Below, piece after piece: positions 29,824 to 38,194 of a stretch of DNA of 64,000 nt. Position numbers and translations under genes: made by a program. The stretch is taken from the NCBI RefSeq assembly GCF_001275135.1, contig NZ_LFQU01000013.1:1-64000 (forward strand), read 5' to 3'. Each line of letters opens with the position of its first letter. Position 1 is the first letter of the stretch. This DNA comes from Xylanibacter rarus. GTDB lineage: Bacteria; Bacteroidota; Bacteroidia; Bacteroidales; Bacteroidaceae. Below the pieces are notes generated by a model. That model saw only the letters and a program-made list of their open reading frames with translations, did not search any database and had not been told where the DNA came from.

Positions 29824-30813
29824 ATGGAACAAGAGATTATCCAGCCGATTGACAAAGAACTGCTTAAAAGTGAGCTTACGCCTGAGCGTCAACTCAGAAT
29901 GACTAACAAGAGTAACAATGAGATTTATGTTATAACGGCTCACAACTCGCCCAACGTTATGAAGGAAATAGGACGGCTGCGCGAGATTGCGTTCCGCGAG
30001 GCAGGCGGCGGCACAGGCAAGAGCATGGACATCGACGAGTTTGACACGATGGACAACTGCTACAAGCAGCTTATCGTGTGGAACCCCGAGGCTGAGGAGA
30101 TTATCGGCGGATACCGTTATCTGCTTGGAACTGACGTTGAACTTGACGAAAACGGGCAGCCCATACTTGCTACGGGACACATGTTCCATTTCTCTGATAA
30201 GTTCATGAAGGACTATATGCCGCAGACCATTGAGCTGGGACGTTCGTTCGTATCTCTCGAATATCAGAGCTCTAAGATGGGTGCAAAGAGCCTCTTTGCG
30301 CTCGACAACCTGTGGGACGGACTGGGAGCGCTCACCGTGGTGATGCCCAACGTGAAGTATTTCTTCGGCAAAATGACCATGTATCCATCATACGTGCGCA
30401 AGGGACGCGACATGATCTTGTACTTCCTTAAGAAGCATTTCAACGATCCTGACAATCTCATCATACCGATGAAACCGCTGAAAATAGAGACTGACGAGAA
30501 GGAGCTGGAGCAGCTGTTCTGTGAGGAATCGTTCAAGGACGACTACCGCATACTCAACCGCGAGGTGCGCAAGATGGGCTATAACATCCCGCCGCTGGTG
30601 AACGCATACATGGGTCTGAGTCCTACGATGAAGATGTTTGGCACGGCCATCAACTATGGTTTCGGCGATGTTGAGGAGACGGGCATACTTATTGCCGTCG
30701 ACGAGATACTCGAGGAGAAGCGCATACGCCACATCGACTCGTTCATAAAGGAGCATCCTGAGGCTCTGAACATTACTTCGGGAGCCAACAAGATAATATA
30801 TAAGGAGAAATAA
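29824..30813 (+). CDS. glsB: GNAT-fold N-acyltransferase, GlsB type
   Basis: A 329-residue protein that would attach a 3-hydroxyacyl chain from acyl-ACP to the amino group of glycine (or ornithine), the first step of aminolipid synthesis. The central region (VMKEIGRLREIAFREAG, then IVWNPEAEEIIGGYRYLLG, and later IELGRSFVSLEYQ) matches the OlsB/GlsB hemolysin-like acyltransferase family. It follows glsA in a two-gene operon that ends at a terminator at 30838-30892. These lipids in Bacteroides support stress and bile tolerance; the same role here is inference. Confidence 0.82.
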   Translation: MEQEIIQPIDKELLKSELTPERQLRMTNKSNNEIYVITAHNSPNVMKEIGRLREIAFREAGGGTGKSMDIDEFDTMDNCYKQLIVWNPEAEEIIGGYRYLLGTDVELDENGQPILATGHMFHFSDKFMKDYMPQTIELGRSFVSLEYQSSKMGAKSLFALDNLWDGLGALTVVMPNVKYFFGKMTMYPSYVRKGRDMILYFLKKHFNDPDNLIIPMKPLKIETDEKELEQLFCEESFKDDYRILNREVRKMGYNIPPLVNAYMGLSPTMKMFGTAINYGFGDVEETGILIAVDEILEEKRIRHIDSFIKEHPEALNITSGANKIIYKEK

Positions 30814-30837
30814 AATCTGATATTATACATACACATT

Positions 30838-30895
30838 AAAATTCCTGTCGTGAGACTTTAGCCGTGTTTAGGCAGTCTGACGGCGGAATTTTTTT
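30838..30895 (+). terminator. Terminator after the acyltransferase pair
   Basis: Outer arms AAAATTCC/GGAATTTT and inner arms AGACT/AGTCT, followed by a run of T, 24 bases beyond the glsB stop. Confidence 0.75.
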
Positions 30896-31025
30896 TATGT
30901 CTTGTTTTATGTAGCCTGCATGCGTCGCTGTGCTTGTTGGCTGTTTGGTGTTTTGGCCTGTTGGGCGTATAGCTATTTTTTCGTGCCGGCTCGTTCTTGT
31001 AATAATGACTTACGTCTTTGTCTTA

Positions 31026-32120
31026 TTATTGGTTTTGCATAGTCTTCAGCACATATCCCTTTCTTATAATTGCCTCTATGCTTAGTGCGGCGTCGCTCTT
31101 CAGAGCCCTGCGCAGATATGTTATCTGCACGTTGAGCGCCATGGAGTTAGAGTAGGAGTCGTCGCCCCACACTTCTTTCAGCAGCACTTCGCGCCCCACG
31201 ACCTTGTTCGGGCTGTCGGCAAGAATGCGCAGCAGTTCTGCCTGCCGGCTGGTGATAATCACCTTCTCGTTGCCGTGTCGAAGCTCGTTGAGCTCGTAGA
31301 AAAACAGCGTTGAGCCTATTTTTATTGCCGTGGCGTCGTCGGCAGTCTTGGCGGGCGGCTGCTTCATCTCGTAGATCATGTTCTTCATAAACTCGTGCCT
31401 TATGGCGTTTATGCGGCGCTGAATCATTATCGTCTTGATTTGATACATCATGCAGAAGCCCAGTATGATGAGCAATGCGATGCTTGCGGCAAGCTGCCGG
31501 CTCATCAGCATGAGTATATGCGATGCCGGTACGTGGACGGTCATTTCAACGGCCTCCATTTCAAGCGGATTGGTTGAATATCTCACGTGCAGCGTCTTGC
31601 TTAGTCCGCCGCTCACGCTGAATGCCGGCTTTATCATGCACCGGTTTGTCTTGACAAACCTGAAGCTGTCTGTTTTTATGCCTTCGGCAGCATACAGCAG
31701 CGAGTCGAATATGTTGCGGTCGAACCGCTTTTCCTGAGAGGCCATGTATCTCGATGTCAGTTCCACACCTTCAGTCATGTCAATGTTCCTCACCTTCAGC
31801 TGCTTTTTTGTGTCGGGCAGGGTGTATCTTATCGTAGATTTCACCTGTCTGTCTTTTTCTTTTGTCTTCTTTGTGCTCTGGTCGATCTTCAGCACAATCT
31901 GCATTCTTACGTAGCTGCTGTCGTCTTTGCCGTCCTCTTGTTTGTCAATCCTTATATCCTTTTCTTCTTCAAGCGCCTTGGTGCAAGCCTGCTTCAGCTC
32001 TTCGGCCTTAACCGTGCTGCTGTATTCGTATTGGTTGTAGAGCCAGTAAGCCTGCATGGCGAATATTGCAGTCATCGCCACGATGCTTATAGTCCAGACA
32101 TGTTTTATCCTTCTGTTCAT
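31026..32120 (-). CDS. Membrane-bound winged-helix regulator with kinase-like neck
   Basis: A 364-residue inner-membrane protein: helix 1 at about 9-28, a periplasmic region to about 200, helix 2 at about 205-227 and a cytoplasmic tail. After helix 2, RHEFMKNMIYEMKQPP closely tracks the histidine-kinase H-box (canonical FINNMTHEFKTP), but the phospho-accepting His is Tyr. No ATPase domain follows; instead the protein goes directly into an OmpR/PhoB winged helix (ITSRQAELLRILADSP, REVLLKEVWGDDSY, IIRKGYVL) that is like the output domain of a Bacteroidetes response regulator such as RprY. It therefore looks like a kinase front fused to a regulator output. Divergent from the GLPGLI and OMP genes, its likely targets. 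A -7-like TATATTTG lies at 32204-32211. Confidence 0.82.
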   Translation of the reverse strand: MNRRIKHVWTISIVAMTAIFAMQAYWLYNQYEYSSTVKAEELKQACTKALEEEKDIRIDKQEDGKDDSSYVRMQIVLKIDQSTKKTKEKDRQVKSTIRYTLPDTKKQLKVRNIDMTEGVELTSRYMASQEKRFDRNIFDSLLYAAEGIKTDSFRFVKTNRCMIKPAFSVSGGLSKTLHVRYSTNPLEMEAVEMTVHVPASHILMLMSRQLAASIALLIILGFCMMYQIKTIMIQRRINAIRHEFMKNMIYEMKQPPAKTADDATAIKIGSTLFFYELNELRHGNEKVIITSRQAELLRILADSPNKVVGREVLLKEVWGDDSYSNSMALNVQITYLRRALKSDAALSIEAIIRKGYVLKTMQNQ

Positions 32121-32203
32121 CTTGCGGTTATGTTTTGTTTACGGATTTGCCTTCGAGCCTTGCGCCATATTGCCGTCCGTGTCATGGCGTGGCAATGTGT
32201 ATG

Positions 32204-32318
32204 CAAATATAGTAAATAAAGGTGAACTGCGTGGCAGCGATAATATTTTAGTAATATTCCCGGTAATACGCAAGTAATAGAAATGTGCCTTTTCATCGGT
32301 CTGCCTTCGTTAATTTTG
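32204..32318. promoter_or_regulatory. Divergent promoter region
   Basis: Two opposed -7 boxes share a 225-base gap: TATATTTG on the minus strand (32204-32211) for the membrane regulator and TAATTTTG on the plus strand (32311-32318) for the GLPGLI gene. Neither has a convincing -33 TTTG, which would fit dependence on an activator. Confidence 0.5.
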
Positions 32319-32344
32319 CGGCATTAACCAAAACTTTTGTTACT

Positions 32345-33187
32345 ATGAAGCGAATTATATCCATATCTCTTCTCGCCGTCAGCGCAATGTTGGGCAGCGC
32401 ACAGACTAACATCAATGTGTTTACGCCTGAAGACCTTCAGCCCGGAAAGCCGTGCGACACTCTGCGCTACGTTATAACTTATGACATGGCTTATGTTGAG
32501 GACACGCTGCAAGTGCCGATGAAGGCGGCTCACGAAACGATGCTGCTCGAAACGGGGCACAAGGTTACGGCTTTCTACAGCTACGACGCCTTCAGAAGCG
32601 ACTCGATCAATGCCGGACTTCTAAGCCGTGGCGCCACACAATACAGCGTTCTCGGCCGCATACCGTGGCGGTTGTATACCAATTATCCCGAAACGGGGCG
32701 CTCGTCATTCACCGAAAAGCTCGGTCTCGACCGCTTTGTCTGCGTTGAAAGCGTGGAAAAACCGCAGTGGCAGCTTTGTCCAGACAGCTCCGCCACCATT
32801 CTTGGCTATCCTTGCCGGCTTGCCACAGCCAGCTATAAGGGGCGCCTGTGGAGCGCATGGTATGCTGAGGACATACCTCTCTACCATGGGCCGTGGAAAC
32901 TCTGCGGACTACCCGGACTCATATTGCGCGCTTACGACAGCCAACGCCATTATGTGTTTGAGGCTATAGGGATAAAGACTGCCGATGAGCCGCGCCCCAT
33001 ATACTATAAAGGTGAAGGCTATGAGGAGATAAGCCGTAAGGATTTGGACGGTCTTTATCGCCGTTATTATTCTGATCCTGTAGGATATATGACTGCCGGC
33101 GGCAAGGTGACGGTAAAGATGCAAGACCGTAGCGGCAAGTCAGTTGCTCCGCCAAAGGGTGTTCCGTATAATCCGATAGAGCGATAG
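32345..33187 (+). CDS. GLPGLI family secreted protein
   Basis: Exported 280-residue protein of the GLPGLI family, named for its motif, seen here as CGLPGLIL near residue 197. The Met at 32345 gives a signal peptide (MKRIISISLLAVSAMLGSAQ); an upstream Met at 32285 would not. The family is restricted to Bacteroidetes, of unknown biochemical role, and is typically found next to TonB-type OMP genes, as it is here (49 bases upstream of the next gene). Probably the first gene of a two-gene unit controlled by the divergent regulator. Confidence 0.85.
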   Translation: MKRIISISLLAVSAMLGSAQTNINVFTPEDLQPGKPCDTLRYVITYDMAYVEDTLQVPMKAAHETMLLETGHKVTAFYSYDAFRSDSINAGLLSRGATQYSVLGRIPWRLYTNYPETGRSSFTEKLGLDRFVCVESVEKPQWQLCPDSSATILGYPCRLATASYKGRLWSAWYAEDIPLYHGPWKLCGLPGLILRAYDSQRHYVFEAIGIKTADEPRPIYYKGEGYEEISRKDLDGLYRRYYSDPVGYMTAGGKVTVKMQDRSGKSVAPPKGVPYNPIER

Positions 33188-33236
33188 TCAGGTTGCCAAA
33201 GAACATCTGCTGTCAGCCGTTGTAAAGCTGTTTGCT

Positions 33237-35750
33237 ATGAAAGGAATAATCAGAATGTTTATTACATTGCTGTTGCTGCCGTTCAGTCTGTATGTTTCGG
33301 CACAGCAGTCGGTTACGGGTGTTGTTGCCGATTCAGCCACACAAGAGCCTCTGCCCATGGCTGCGGTAACGCTGATGCGTGGCGGAAAGCCGGTGGCATT
33401 TACCAATGCAGACGACAAAGGAGTGTTCTCCATTGCCGTAAAAGCCGGCGACAGCCTTTCGGTGAGCTTTCTCGGTTACCGCAAACATATGGTAAGGGTG
33501 AGTCCGGGGCGGCATGTAAGCATACAGATGACGCCTGAAGCGTTTGAACTTAGAGAAGTTCAGGTGAAGAGCGGACGCATAGCCGGACTGAGAGACACCA
33601 TAAGCTACGACCTGTCGAAGTTTGCCGACAAGCGCGACAACACGCTGAAGGACGTGCTGAAGAAACTTCCCGGAGTGGATGTCGATAAAAACGGCAAGAT
33701 AAGTTTCAACGGAAAGGACATCAGCCGTTTCACCGTTGAAGACTTAGACCTGACGGGCGGACGCTACGACAGACTGAACGAGACGCTGAAACCTGAAGAT
33801 GTTGACCGCGCGGAGGTGATACAGCACGACCAGCCCGTGAAGGCTTTGCGCGATAAAGTGTTCACCGACGACGTGGCAATGAACATAAAGCTCAAGCCCG
33901 GAGCACGCGACAAATGGATGGCAACGCTACGGCCTGCCGCAGACGTGGCATTTCCGCTGAAAGGCACAGAACCCATGGGCGGGGCCGATGTGCTGCAGAT
34001 TGGGCGGAAACGGCAGAGCCTCTATGATGCCGAATACGACCGTTCGGGCCACGACCTCAGCCACAGCAACGACGTGCTTGCCGTTGGCGGCACAACAGGA
34101 TATGGCTCAGGGGCAGATGTTCCGCAGTGGTTGACTCAGCCGGAGCTTGCCGCACCCATCGACGACAACCGCCTGCGCTTCAACCGTTCATACAGTCTGA
34201 ACGTGAAGCACACGGCAAAGACTGCCAAGGGAAGCGACTGGCGCATCACGGCGGGATACGCACACAGCAACGAGGAGCAGACAACCTCAAACACATCGTC
34301 ATACTATTTAGGCGGTTTCACCGTTGAAACTACCGATGAAACCGACTATTCTTGCATAAAACGCGATAATGTCTACGTGGATTTTACAAGTACGCTGAAC
34401 AACGAAAAAGTCTACGGCAACGAGTATTTCCTGGCAGAAGCCACAAGGCGTGAGGGCGTTTCGCACATTGAAGGAACAGCACAAGGCACCACAGCGCAGA
34501 CGGTGAAAACGCCCGAAATGCGCCTTTTGAACGATTTTTCGCGCCTTTTTACGCTTGGAGACAATACACTTTCGGTGCGCTCGACGGCTGATTTTCATTA
34601 CGCTCCGTTCTCGTTGAACGTTGACGGAATCACGGAAGAACTGAAAAATCTGCTTTGGCATACCGACAACAGCGCTGAAACAGTTTTGCCCGGCAGATAT
34701 TTCACGCAGAAATATAAGGTGGGTTTCGCCATAGAACACCTCAACCTGCGCGGACGCAACACCTCAGTGGAAGTTTACGCAACGCCCGGAGTCGAATACA
34801 GACGCGGCAGCATGCGACTCAATTTAAGCGTGCCCGTAAGATGGCAGCGGCTTACGGCGCAGAACAGAAACCTGCTTTATGCGTCGCCGTCGCTCTATCT
34901 CAGCCTCAAGACCGGCATGCGCAGCGAACTGACAGCGTGGGGCGGATATGCGATGAAACCGGGAGAATGGAACAATTTTGTGCTCGATGAATACGCCTTC
35001 GACTACCGCACAACTTACGCAACGTGCGGCGTTGTGCCCGTAGACCGCACCTTGAGCGCATACATAACTTACGACTACAAGCGCCCCGTGAAAGAACTCT
35101 TCTGGTCGTTTACGGCAAGTTATAGCCATACACGCAGCAACCTGATGACCGACATGACCATAGCCGACGGCCGATACAGATATTATGTTGCCGAAAGAGA
35201 CAACAGCCGTCAGTCTGCCTTCGTAAAAGCACAGATGTCAAAGGGCTTTTTCAGTCTGCACTTAAAGACTCTCCTTGCCCTGCAGTATGCCTATTCGGAA
35301 GGCGGACAGCTGTCGATGTCGACCATAACAGGCTACAGGGCACACACCTTTACCATGTCGCCCGAAGTAACTTTCTCGCCGTCTTTCGGCACATTTTATT
35401 ACGCGGGACAATTCGCAATGAACGGCATGAATACCGATGAAACCGCACAAAATATGCTGTTCTGCTGGCGTCAGAACCTTTCTTACACACAGACGATAGG
35501 CAGCGTAGACATAACCTTATCTGCTGTTCACTACCGCAACGAACTGCAGTCGGCTCAGACCGTAAACACGCTGCTTGCCGATGCCGGCGTTGTGTGGCGC
35601 CTGAAGAAGGTAAGGCTGCAAGCCGAGCTGCGCAACATCTTTAACAGGCGCAACTATGCCGTTACATATTACGGCAGTGCTTCGTCGTCGACCACATACT
35701 ACAACCTGCGCCCTCGCGAGATAATATTGAGCGCGCAGATAAGTCTTTAG
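33237..35750 (+). CDS. Outer-membrane barrel protein with carboxypeptidase-like plug region
   Basis: An 837-residue outer-membrane protein of the TonB-dependent-receptor superfamily. A signal peptide (LLLLPFSLYVSAQQ) leads to a carboxypeptidase-regulatory-like domain (QQSVTGVVADSATQEPLP ... FLGYRKHMV, about 22-110), a short plug-like region (LPGVDVDKNGKISFNGKD) and a beta barrel running to the end. The N-terminal domain is typical of SusC-type proteins, but there is no SusD partner and the length is short for SusC. It follows the GLPGLI gene directly, a recurrent Bacteroidetes pair, and is probably under the divergent membrane regulator. Transported substrate unknown; peptide or metal uptake is possible. 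Confidence 0.8.
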   Translation: MKGIIRMFITLLLLPFSLYVSAQQSVTGVVADSATQEPLPMAAVTLMRGGKPVAFTNADDKGVFSIAVKAGDSLSVSFLGYRKHMVRVSPGRHVSIQMTPEAFELREVQVKSGRIAGLRDTISYDLSKFADKRDNTLKDVLKKLPGVDVDKNGKISFNGKDISRFTVEDLDLTGGRYDRLNETLKPEDVDRAEVIQHDQPVKALRDKVFTDDVAMNIKLKPGARDKWMATLRPAADVAFPLKGTEPMGGADVLQIGRKRQSLYDAEYDRSGHDLSHSNDVLAVGGTTGYGSGADVPQWLTQPELAAPIDDNRLRFNRSYSLNVKHTAKTAKGSDWRITAGYAHSNEEQTTSNTSSYYLGGFTVETTDETDYSCIKRDNVYVDFTSTLNNEKVYGNEYFLAEATRREGVSHIEGTAQGTTAQTVKTPEMRLLNDFSRLFTLGDNTLSVRSTADFHYAPFSLNVDGITEELKNLLWHTDNSAETVLPGRYFTQKYKVGFAIEHLNLRGRNTSVEVYATPGVEYRRGSMRLNLSVPVRWQRLTAQNRNLLYASPSLYLSLKTGMRSELTAWGGYAMKPGEWNNFVLDEYAFDYRTTYATCGVVPVDRTLSAYITYDYKRPVKELFWSFTASYSHTRSNLMTDMTIADGRYRYYVAERDNSRQSAFVKAQMSKGFFSLHLKTLLALQYAYSEGGQLSMSTITGYRAHTFTMSPEVTFSPSFGTFYYAGQFAMNGMNTDETAQNMLFCWRQNLSYTQTIGSVDITLSAVHYRNELQSAQTVNTLLADAGVVWRLKKVRLQAELRNIFNRRNYAVTYYGSASSSTTYYNLRPREIILSAQISL

Positions 35751-35896
35751 CCGCTTGGCTACATGGTGAGGCCGTGCATACAGATATTTATGTTAACTTA
35801 ACATTTGCCTAACTTCTCGTCGGCTGTCTGCCGTATGTAGTGCAGCTTTTTGTCTGTCTTTATTATGTTATGTAACAACTTGATATTCAGTGCGTT

Positions 35897-35981
35897 GCAA
35901 AAGGCTGTCTTTTGGCTTGCAAAACGTGGCCTTTTGTCTTGTAAAAGCATACCTTTTACGAAGCAAAAGCTATCCTTTTGC
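35897..35981. repeat. Four-unit 22-bp palindrome array
   Basis: Units begin at 35897, 35919, 35941 and 35963, an exact 22-bp step. Each is 19 nt: 7-nt arm, 5-nt loop, 7-nt inverted arm. They read GCAAAAG-GCTGT-CTTTTGG, GCAAAAC-GTGGC-CTTTTGT, GTAAAAG-CATAC-CTTTTAC and GCAAAAG-CTATC-CTTTTGC, with 3-nt spacers CTT, CTT, GAA. Units 3 and 4 are perfect palindromes; 1 and 2 carry one and two mismatches. Arms are conserved and loops all differ. The whole set is framed by GTTGCAAAAG and CTTTTGCAAT. It sits between two converging genes; no other feature is seen in 35751-36144. Confidence 0.85.
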
Positions 35982-36144
35982 AATGCGGTTGATGAAGAGT
36001 GGAAAAATATAAGCGTGCCAAACGATATCTAACTGTTGCAGAATGTTAAAACAGAAACCTCCATATCTGCTGCAAATAATGTTGCAAAAGATATGGATGC
36101 AGAATGTGTTTATCGCGTCAGATAACCCTTACCGGTTGTCATGC

Positions 36145-37485
36145 CTATACAATCGGCAGACTTATTCCGTTGATTTTCTGATAGATGTCGAGCGCATACA
36201 CGTCGGTCATGCCGCTGATATAGTCGATAACAGCCATGATGCGCGTTTCGAGGTCGGGCGCGCTGATGTCATACTGGCTGCTCACGCGGCTGATAAGCTG
36301 GCGCGAGTAGAACCGCTGCGGATTGACGGCCGCCTCGGTCATGACCTCCATCAGGCTGTCCATAATCTTAAAACCGCTCAGTTCGACGTCAAGCACAGGC
36401 TTGCTCTTGTAGATTCGCTTTTTCGAAAGTTCTGTGCAGTTGCGGTAAGCCTTAACCAGTCTGTCGTCGATGCTGTCGATAAGACTGCCGCTGAACTCGC
36501 CCCTCATGATCTCGTCTTCGTGCCTCATGAACGCGTCAACGCATGCCCTTTCGAGCGCGTTGATAACGCAGGCCCTCATGTATATCACCTTCTCGTTGTC
36601 GTCGGTTATCTCCTCGTCGTGAATCCTCTGCATGATATGATTTTGTCCCATTTCATCGAAGAAATCCAAGAAAAGCCGCTTTGTCTCCTCATACGTTACA
36701 ATCTTCAGCTTGTGGGCATCCTCAATGTCCATAATCTCGTAGCAGATGTCATCGGCAGCCTCTACAAGATACACCAGCGGATGGCGCGCATACTCGGCAG
36801 GACAGCCGTCGGCCGACTTGCGTATTATGCCGAGGTCGTCGGCAATGCGGCAGAATATGTCGGCTTCGGTGCTGAAAAATCCGAATTTACCGTGCCCCTT
36901 TTCCGCCAGAGCCGACGCAAAAGGATATTTCACGATAGACGCAAGCGTGGTGTAAGTCATCACGAATCCGCCGTCGCGACGCCCTTTGAAGCGGTGAGCA
37001 AGCAGGCGGAACGCGTTGGCGTTACCCTCAAAGTGAGTGATGTCGTTCCACAGTTCGGGGCTCAGCCTGTCTTTGAGATAAGCCCCCTTGCCCTCGGTGA
37101 AGAACGTCTGAATGGCCTTCTCGCCGGAGTGTCCGAACGGAGGGTTGCCCATGTCGTGCGCCAGGCATGCCGTGCTTACTATGGTGCCAATCTGCGTGAA
37201 CAGCGTGTCGGCCAGTTCGGGCCTTGTCTTCATAACGCAGTGGGCCACGTCGTTGCCGAGCGACATGCCCACGCTTGCCACTTCCAGGCTGTGAGTGAGG
37301 CGGTTATGTACGAAAATGCTGCCCGGCAGCGGGAACACCTGAGTCTTGTTCTGCATGCGGCGGAACGGCGCAGAGAATATCAGCCGGTCGTAGTCGCGCT
37401 TAAACTCAGAGCGGTCGTCGTGCCTTATGGCGTGGCGCGACTCCTGTCCGAGTCTTTTGTTCGATATAAGTTGTTTCCAGTTCAT
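36145..37485 (-). CDS. dgt: Deoxyguanosinetriphosphate triphosphohydrolase-like HD protein
   Basis: Cytoplasmic HD-domain dNTPase that splits dNTPs to nucleoside and triphosphate, helping dNTP balance and defence. The metal site is intact: NRLTHSLEVA (His65) and CLAHDMGNPPFGHSGE (His110-Asp111), with a later Asp in the VEAADDICYEIMD segment. The Met at 37485 (MNWKQLISNKRLG) is the family-typical start and yields 446 residues; an adjacent Met one codon upstream is equivalent. It is divergent from dut, so two dNTP-quality enzymes lie back to back. Confidence 0.92.
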   Translation of the reverse strand: MNWKQLISNKRLGQESRHAIRHDDRSEFKRDYDRLIFSAPFRRMQNKTQVFPLPGSIFVHNRLTHSLEVASVGMSLGNDVAHCVMKTRPELADTLFTQIGTIVSTACLAHDMGNPPFGHSGEKAIQTFFTEGKGAYLKDRLSPELWNDITHFEGNANAFRLLAHRFKGRRDGGFVMTYTTLASIVKYPFASALAEKGHGKFGFFSTEADIFCRIADDLGIIRKSADGCPAEYARHPLVYLVEAADDICYEIMDIEDAHKLKIVTYEETKRLFLDFFDEMGQNHIMQRIHDEEITDDNEKVIYMRACVINALERACVDAFMRHEDEIMRGEFSGSLIDSIDDRLVKAYRNCTELSKKRIYKSKPVLDVELSGFKIMDSLMEVMTEAAVNPQRFYSRQLISRVSSQYDISAPDLETRIMAVIDYISGMTDVYALDIYQKINGISLPIV

Positions 37486-37606
37486 CATCTTTCTGCAAAA
37501 TAAGGCCGTATGCACAATACGGCGGTTAGCTGCGCAAAAGTAATCTAAAAATGGCTAAATTCTTTCTTTTTAGCGCTAAAAATACAATTATGTAAATATA
37601 AATAGC

Positions 37607-37614
37607 TATTTTTG
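37607..37614 (+). promoter_or_regulatory. dut operon -7 box
   Basis: TATTTTTG fits TANNTTTG. Transcription would start near 37621, about 108 bases before the dut start. No clear -33 TTTG is seen. Confidence 0.45.
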
Positions 37615-37728
37615 CACACAAATTAAAATAACGTAACCGGCAGCATGCCAGCTGTGGGCTGGCTGATGTCGGCATGTGGCGTCAGGCCTAGGCATGCGCC
37701 GTTAAAACCTAAAAAGCAGAATAAGACT

Positions 37729-38166
37729 ATGATACCCGTAAAAGTAATCAACAAAGGGCACCAGCCGCTTCCGGCATACGCCACGGCACAGAGTGCAGGT
37801 ATGGATCTCAGGGCTAACATCGACGCCCCGATAACGCTGCGCCCCATGGAGCGCAGGCTGATACCCACGGGCCTCTACATAGCCCTGCCCGAAGGCTACG
37901 AGGCACAGGTGCGCCCGCGCAGCGGACTGGCCTTGAAGCACGGCATTACGGTGCTTAACACGCCGGGAACGATAGACGCCGACTACAGGGGCGAGGTGAT
38001 GGTGCTGCTGATAAACTTTTCAGACACCGACTTCGTGATCAACGACGGCGAACGCATAGCCCAGATGGTCATTGCTCGCCATGAGACGGCAGAGTTTGTC
38101 GAGGTTAGCGTGCTCGATGAGACAGAGCGCGGCGCAGGCGGCTACGGCCACACCGGAGTGAAATAA
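37729..38166 (+). CDS. dut: dUTP diphosphatase
   Basis: Trimeric dUTPase that converts dUTP to dUMP and pyrophosphate, keeping uracil out of DNA and feeding dTMP synthesis. All five family motifs are present in 145 residues: SAGMDLRA (motif 1), RPRSGLALK (2), [14 protein letters not shown] (3, with substrate and catalytic residues), ERIAQMVI (4) and [10 protein letters not shown] (5, C-terminal lid). The Met at 37729 gives the typical [10 protein letters not shown] start. First gene of a rightward operon leading to the TPR lipoprotein (28 bases later). Confidence 0.96.
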   Translation: MIPVKVINKGHQPLPAYATAQSAGMDLRANIDAPITLRPMERRLIPTGLYIALPEGYEAQVRPRSGLALKHGITVLNTPGTIDADYRGEVMVLLINFSDTDFVINDGERIAQMVIARHETAEFVEVSVLDETERGAGGYGHTGVK

Positions 38167-38194
38167 CAGCAAGGTTCGCATTTCAACAATTCAG

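Noticed and set aside
35897-35981. CRISPR-like array
   Set aside because: The period is only 22 bp, each unit is itself a palindrome and there are no 25-40 base unique spacers or cas genes.
36043-37503. Plus-strand open frame opposite dgt
   Set aside because: The HD-domain enzyme on the minus strand has all expected motifs; the opposite frame has none.
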